From: DTGL01 sp038895395
Lineage (GTDB): Archaea > Iainarchaeota > Iainarchaeia > Iainarchaeales > DTGL01
Assembly (NCBI GenBank): GCA_038895395.1
Contig: JAWANJ010000036.1
Location: 1-9,574 of the forward strand
DNA: 9,574 bases
Direction of reading: 5' to 3'
A program made the translations under genes and the position numbers. The notes below the pieces were generated by a model, which made no database searches, was not told where the DNA came from, and saw only the letters and a list, made by a program, of their open reading frames with translations. This document shows, piece after piece, positions 5,736-9,574 of the stretch; position 1 is the first letter of the stretch, and each line of letters starts with the position of its first letter.

Positions 5736-8700
5736 TTAAACCTCTTCATCTGTGTAGCAAGGAGTTCCTGGAATTGTGGCTGTGCTCCTAAAGAATACCC
5801 AGTAGCCGGTTCCTACATTTACACTGTCAGTTACCAATATGTAAGAACCAAGGTCATTGCTGTATGTAAATATCCTATCTGAAACATAGTTGTAGAGCTG
5901 TGGGTTCAGGAATTGTTCTATCGCAATTTCGCCAGATTCACCACCGCCTTTAGGTGACCCAATCATATTCCACTTGTTTCCAACAACAGTTACTGTTGGG
6001 GGCACTTGCTGTATGCTGCAGTCATAATCATAGTTGAGATCTCTAGTGCCTGGGGTTGCTTTGTATACGAGGTATCCTTTAAGTGGCTCTATTTTTTCTG
6101 GCTGAATCCAGGAACCATTGAAGTAATAATAAACTGCGTCTCCTTCCTCAAGGCCAAGCACTTCTTCAGTGCTGTCATTGGCCAGTGGCAAAGGCACTGA
6201 AATAAAGTTCCAGCCCTGTTCTAAGACAATTTTACCTTGTCCTTGTGGCGTCCAAGCTTCGCCAGTGATTGTTGTTGTTGTGTCTGGGTTCGGATTTCCT
6301 GCCTTGTCTTCAACAGTTTCAGCGCCAACAAAGATGTAAAGCTCCCTGTGGCCTTCAAGATACCAGCTTTGTATTAGGTCTCTGTGCACTGTGCTAAGGA
6401 TGCACACAACAAAGTTGTTTTCATCTCCACCAATAGAGCATATGTCGCCTTCATCAATTGCAAAGCCCTCTATCTCAGGGTCATAAGATACATAGATAAT
6501 TGGCTCATCAGCTAACACTGTTAGCTCATCGTCGAAGAGCAAAGCCAATACCTTATTTGCATGGCTATACATGCTTCCTTCTTCCTCAAGAACAGGTGCG
6601 CCTGCATCATACTGATATGGCCCTGTGCTTGTTGGCTCTGTGGGCACATTTCCTGCATTGTCCTTAGCATATGCGCAAATGTTCCACTCGCCGTCTTGGT
6701 GAATTGTTAATCTTCCAGAAATTGCCTTAACCTCTGTATAATCATCGCTACCAACAGCAGGGCATTCATCTTCTTTCTCCACCATCACCATCACATAGTA
6801 GAACGCATAAACTCCGCTGCCATTTTCTTCATCACTTGCTATAATATCAACTCCAATTGGCTCTCCAGTCCATGTGCTTTCTATTGGGTTGATATCCACA
6901 GTCGGTGCTGTCTCGTCCCAAACAAAGCTGGCTTCAACTGGATCACTTTCATTTCCAACAATATCTACTCCCACAACACTGACATCAATCTGTTTTCCGC
7001 CTAGGCCCCCAAAAAGGTTAGCAATTACATCTAACGACCATTCTTCGTTTTCTTCGTCATAGTCAGGGTATAGTGGTGCGGGTTCACCTTCTGCCCAAGT
7101 ATCTCCGTTCCAGCAGTATTCAGTTCCATTTTCAGCGTAGCATAGAGTCAAAACCAAAAGCTCAACACCACTGCCATTGTCTCCATCGCTTGCTGTTCCT
7201 GTTATCTGGTCAGGCCAGCTATTAGGTCCATAGTAATCTTCCAAATCGTCAATTGTTACTACTGGCCCTGTCTCATCCCAAACAAAGCTGTCTCTGTTGC
7301 CTTCTTTTTCATTGCCAACGCTATCAGATGCTTTTACCCTTACAACTATCTGATGACCATCAAGCCCTGTAAATGCTTCTTCGCTTATATTATAGCTCCA
7401 TGTTCCATTGTTGTAAGTTGCCTCAATCCAGATCACATCTTCTGTGGGGGTCTCCCAGTTGTAGCCGTCCCAGCACCAAACATCTTCTTCTTCATCTTCA
7501 TAGCATATTGCAACCCTAACCTCTCCAACTTCGCTCAGTTCGTCAGTAACGCTTCCGGTTATGGTTCCAGGCCAATTTTCGGGGCCATAATACTCATTAA
7601 GATTGTGAACTGATGATTCAGGCCCTTCTCCGTCCCAAATAAATGAATCACTGGTTGGCTCTGAGAGGAAGTTTGAGGCATTGTCAACTGCATTTGCAAT
7701 GACATTTATCTGGATTCCGTTCAAATTTTCAAATGCGTCATGATTAATATCGTAAATCCAAGTATCACTTTCTGCGTTGTATGTTGGGTAGACAATTGTT
7801 TCCGATTCACCCCAGTCAAACCCGTTCCAGCAATAAGTGGACCCATTCGTATAGCAAATTTTCAGTGTTACAAAGTTGATATCGCTAATTTCATCGCTTG
7901 CTGTTCCTGTTATCTGGTCAGGCCAAATTCCTGGGCCGTATATTGCATCAAATTCATCGATTGTTACCTCTGGCGCTGTCTCATCCCAAATAAAGCTTTT
8001 AATTGCTTCTTCACTCTCATTTTTAGCATTGTCAATCGCTACGGCAATCGCATTAATCTGCTTTCCATCAAGCCCCTCATTGTAAAATATTCCAGCATCC
8101 ACATTCATGCTCCATGTTCCGTCATTTTCGTTGTATTCTGTCGGGAGTGCAACTGGCGAACATTCATCGCCCCATCCAAGGGTCTCACCACACCAGCAGT
8201 ATTCAGTTTCATATTCAGTGTAGCAGAAAGTTAGTGCTATCATGTAAATTCCGCTAATATCATCACTTGCTGTTCCTGTTACCGAGTCAATTTCAGGCCA
8301 ACTCCAAAAGCCATAGTACTGCTTAGCAAATGGATTCACGCTCAAGTTAGGCGCCCCACTATCCCAAGTAAAGCTGTCCCCAGTTCCTTCCGCTTGATTT
8401 GCTGCTTCATCACTTGCCGTAACGCTTACTTCAAATTCAATGCCATCAAGTCCTTCAAATGCTTCTTCGCTTATATTATAGCTCCATGTTCCATTGTTGT
8501 AAGTTGCCTCAATCCAGATCACATCTTCTGTGGGGGTCTCCCAGTTGTTGCCGTCCCAGCACAAAACAATTTCTCCTTGAGTGTAGCATATTGCAACCCA
8601 AACTTTATCAACACCGCTAAGCTCATCGCTTGCTGTTCCTGTTATCTGGTCAGGCCAGCTAAAAATCGAAGGGCCATAATAATCTTCAGCTAAGTTTGTT

Positions 8701-9574
8701 ACTGCTGACTCTGGCGGTGTTGTATCAACATAGAAAGGACCTATGTGGTTTGTGTCACCAAGGTTTCCAGCAAAGTCAACAGCCCTTATATGGAAATATA
8801 TGCTGTTACTATCATTAACATCTGCGCAGGTATAAGTTTGTATGCCTTTAGCAACAAAGTAATTTGATGAACTTGGCTCTGCGTCATCCGCTTCATTGCA
8901 CAAAACGTAAAAACCATTTAAATCTTCATCTGCAGGATCAGTCCAGGTGAAAGTGATGTCGTTGATGTTACTCCACTGTTCTATTTGGTGAGTACTCGAA
9001 TTTAAGTCACTAACAATACTAGGTGGTGTCTGATCCCAAATACTCTCTACAAAATCAGCGTTATTATTATCCACTTTGTCAAAAACCCAAACCATTGAGA
9101 CAAAATTAAAATCGCCATTTGTGTCATGTAAAGTTTTAAATGCATTTGCATCTATATTATAACTCCACGTTCCATTACTTATATAATAATTTGCATCTAG
9201 CCAAATTTCTTCACTTTGCCACCCATTTCCATCCCACCAACCAAGTATAGGATCCCCACTCGGATCTTTGTAAGCGTATATTGCCACCCTAACCTTTTCA
9301 ACTCCACTAAGCTCATCGCTTGCTGTTCCTGTTATCTGTCCAGGCCAACTGTTTGAATTATAATAACCTCCATCTATAGGGAATGTTATTGATACGCTTG
9401 GTTCATGCGTGTCAACCCAAAAAGGACCCTTGTGTTCTGTTTCGCCGAGGTTTCCAGCAAAGTCAACAGCCCTTATATGGAAATATATGCTGTTACTATC
9501 ATTAACATCTGCGCAGGTATAAGTTTGTATGCCTTTAGCAACAAAGTAATTTGATGAACTTGGCTCTGCGTCAT
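5736..9574 (-). CDS. Giant secreted repeat surface protein (partial, N terminus outside window)
   Basis: The frame is open from the right edge to TAA at 5736: 1278 residues are visible. The GTG at 9287 lies inside a repeat and is not a start. Order from the edge: FN3-like domain (9402-9574, truncated); Ig-like repeat A1 (9021-9401); FN3-like (8715-9020); five more Ig-like repeats A2-A6 (8349-8711, 7971-8348, 7620-7970, 7263-7619, 6903-7262) of about 117-126 residues; a related beta domain (6594-6902); a Big_5-like domain (about 6240-6593); and a C-terminal ~165-residue domain with two WNFISVP/WNMIGSP-type halves (5739-6239). Repeats share Y-Y-G-P, WPDQITGTASDE and NGTWSYNI motifs, many N-glycosylation sequons, and a cysteine pair (ICY...CWDG) in A2-A6. 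No transmembrane anchor or sorting signal is seen at the C terminus (…PCYTDEEV). Likely an S-layer-associated or adhesin-type extracellular protein; specific function unknown. Confidence 0.93.
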   Translation of the reverse strand, partial: DAEPSSSNYFVAKGIQTYTCADVNDSNSIYFHIRAVDFAGNLGETEHKGPFWVDTHEPSVSITFPIDGGYYNSNSWPGQITGTASDELSGVEKVRVAIYAYKDPSGDPILGWWDGNGWQSEEIWLDANYYISNGTWSYNIDANAFKTLHDTNGDFNFVSMVWVFDKVDNNNADFVESIWDQTPPSIVSDLNSSTHQIEQWSNINDITFTWTDPADEDLNGFYVLCNEADDAEPSSSNYFVAKGIQTYTCADVNDSNSIYFHIRAVDFAGNLGDTNHIGPFYVDTTPPESAVTNLAEDYYGPSIFSWPDQITGTASDELSGVDKVWVAICYTQGEIVLCWDGNNWETPTEDVIWIEATYNNGTWSYNISEEAFEGLDGIEFEVSVTASDEAANQAEGTGDSFTWDSGAPNLSVNPFAKQYYGFWSWPEIDSVTGTASDDISGIYMIALTFCYTEYETEYCWCGETLGWGDECSPVALPTEYNENDGTWSMNVDAGIFYNEGLDGKQINAIAVAIDNAKNESEEAIKSFIWDETAPEVTIDEFDAIYGPGIWPDQITGTASDEISDINFVTLKICYTNGSTYCWNGFDWGESETIVYPTYNAESDTWIYDINHDAFENLNGIQINVIANAVDNASNFLSEPTSDSFIWDGEGPESSVHNLNEYYGPENWPGTITGSVTDELSEVGEVRVAICYEDEEEDVWCWDGYNWETPTEDVIWIEATYNNGTWSYNISEEAFTGLDGHQIVVRVKASDSVGNEKEGNRDSFVWDETGPVVTIDDLEDYYGPNSWPDQITGTASDGDNGSGVELLVLTLCYAENGTEYCWNGDTWAEGEPAPLYPDYDEENEEWSLDVIANLFGGLGGKQIDVSVVGVDIVGNESDPVEASFVWDETAPTVDINPIESTWTGEPIGVDIIASDEENGSGVYAFYYVMVMVEKEDECPAVGSDDYTEVKAISGRLTIHQDGEWNICAYAKDNAGNVPTEPTSTGPYQYDAGAPVLEEEGSMYSHANKVLALLFDDELTVLADEPIIYVSYDPEIEGFAIDEGDICSIGGDENNFVVCILSTVHRDLIQSWYLEGHRELYIFVGAETVEDKAGNPNPDTTTTITGEAWTPQGQGKIVLEQGWNFISVPLPLANDSTEEVLGLEEGDAVYYYFNGSWIQPEKIEPLKGYLVYKATPGTRDLNYDYDCSIQQVPPTVTVVGNKWNMIGSPKGGGESGEIAIEQFLNPQLYNYVSDRIFTYSNDLGSYILVTDSVNVGTGYWVFFRSTATIPGTPCYTDEEV
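7371..7476 (-). repeat. 106-bp near-perfect direct repeat, copy 2 (Ig-like repeat A5)
   Basis: Partner of 8457-8562 with one mismatch. The flanking parts of repeats A2 and A5 are clearly diverged, so only this patch is nearly identical. Confidence 0.93.
8457..8562 (-). repeat. 106-bp near-perfect direct repeat, copy 1 (Ig-like repeat A2)
   Basis: Matches 7371-7476 with one mismatch (8549 against 7463), offset 1086 bp, which is three Ig-like repeats. It encodes the strand region around NWETPTEDVIWIEATYNNGT. Confidence 0.93.
8761..8887 (-). repeat. 127-bp perfect direct repeat, copy 2
   Basis: Identical to 9448-9574. Flanking sequence to the left (8733-8760) is related but diverged from 9420-9447, so the identity has a sharp edge at 8761. 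Confidence 0.95.
9448..9574 (-). repeat. 127-bp perfect direct repeat, copy 1 (window edge)
   Basis: Identical base for base to 8761-8887, offset 687 bp (229 codons). It encodes the C-terminal half of an FN3-like domain (TYTCADVNDSN…YFHIRAVDFAGNLG). The identity runs to the last base of the window, so the true repeat may be longer. Confidence 0.95.

Noticed and set aside
7740..8234. Plus-strand frames opposite the Ig-like repeats
   Set aside because: Near-copies recur opposite each repeat, as expected for shadows of a repetitive gene on the other strand.
7185..8657. Regularly spaced identical 33-bp units as a CRISPR-like array
   Set aside because: Spacing is several hundred bases, the units are in frame and coding, and the sequence between them is also repeated coding sequence.
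9285..9287. GTG as the start of the giant surface protein
   Set aside because: The frame continues upstream without a stop to the window edge and encodes the first part of the same Ig-like repeat and an FN3-like domain, so this is an internal Val codon.

Overview
The window looks like part of an uncultivated archaeal genome, probably a metagenome-assembled scaffold. It is AT-rich, contains a 10-N gap, and every supportable gene lies on the minus strand. The archaeal call rests on several things: an archaeal-style secretion/pilus ATPase followed by a TadC/FlaJ-type membrane platform gene; membrane-anchored surface proteins with Pro/Thr-rich linkers and COG1361-like beta domains; mixed TTG and ATG starts with Shine-Dalgarno motifs of the archaeal 16S type; and T-run terminators. 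I cannot name the lineage. A DPANN-type or euryarchaeal group is a guess.

Layout, in transcription order (right to left). (1) 9574-5736: the C-terminal 1278 residues of a giant secreted surface protein. It has fibronectin-III-like and Ig-like repeats and ends in a paired 'W-N-x-I-S/G' domain. A GC-rich hairpin followed by T runs (5692-5731) lies just after its stop. (2) 5619-4255 and 4234-2387: two paralogous, probably co-transcribed surface proteins. Each has a signal peptide, beta domain, Pro/Thr linker, Gly-rich hinge, second beta domain, variable module and C-terminal membrane anchor. One carries a six-cysteine module; the other carries a PEGA/carboxypeptidase-regulatory-like domain and a long charged cytoplasmic tail. 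The signal peptide of the second is interrupted by the 10-N gap. (3) After a T-rich terminator-like stretch and a likely separate promoter, 2259-517 encodes a type II/IV secretion-family ATPase fused at its N terminus to a 16-cysteine, four-[4Fe-4S]-cluster ferredoxin of the HycB/DmsB type. It overlaps (4) 539-1, the N-terminal part of a TadC/GspF-type inner-membrane platform protein, which runs off the window.

Together this is an archaeal surface-structure or secretion locus. The ATPase and platform protein form the core motor pair. The two anchored proteins and the giant repeat protein are cell-surface components that may or may not be its clients. The most unusual item is the fusion of a four-cluster electron-transfer module to a pilus/secretion motor ATPase, which suggests redox-coupled or redox-gated assembly. 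The repeat protein shows signs of very recent internal duplication.
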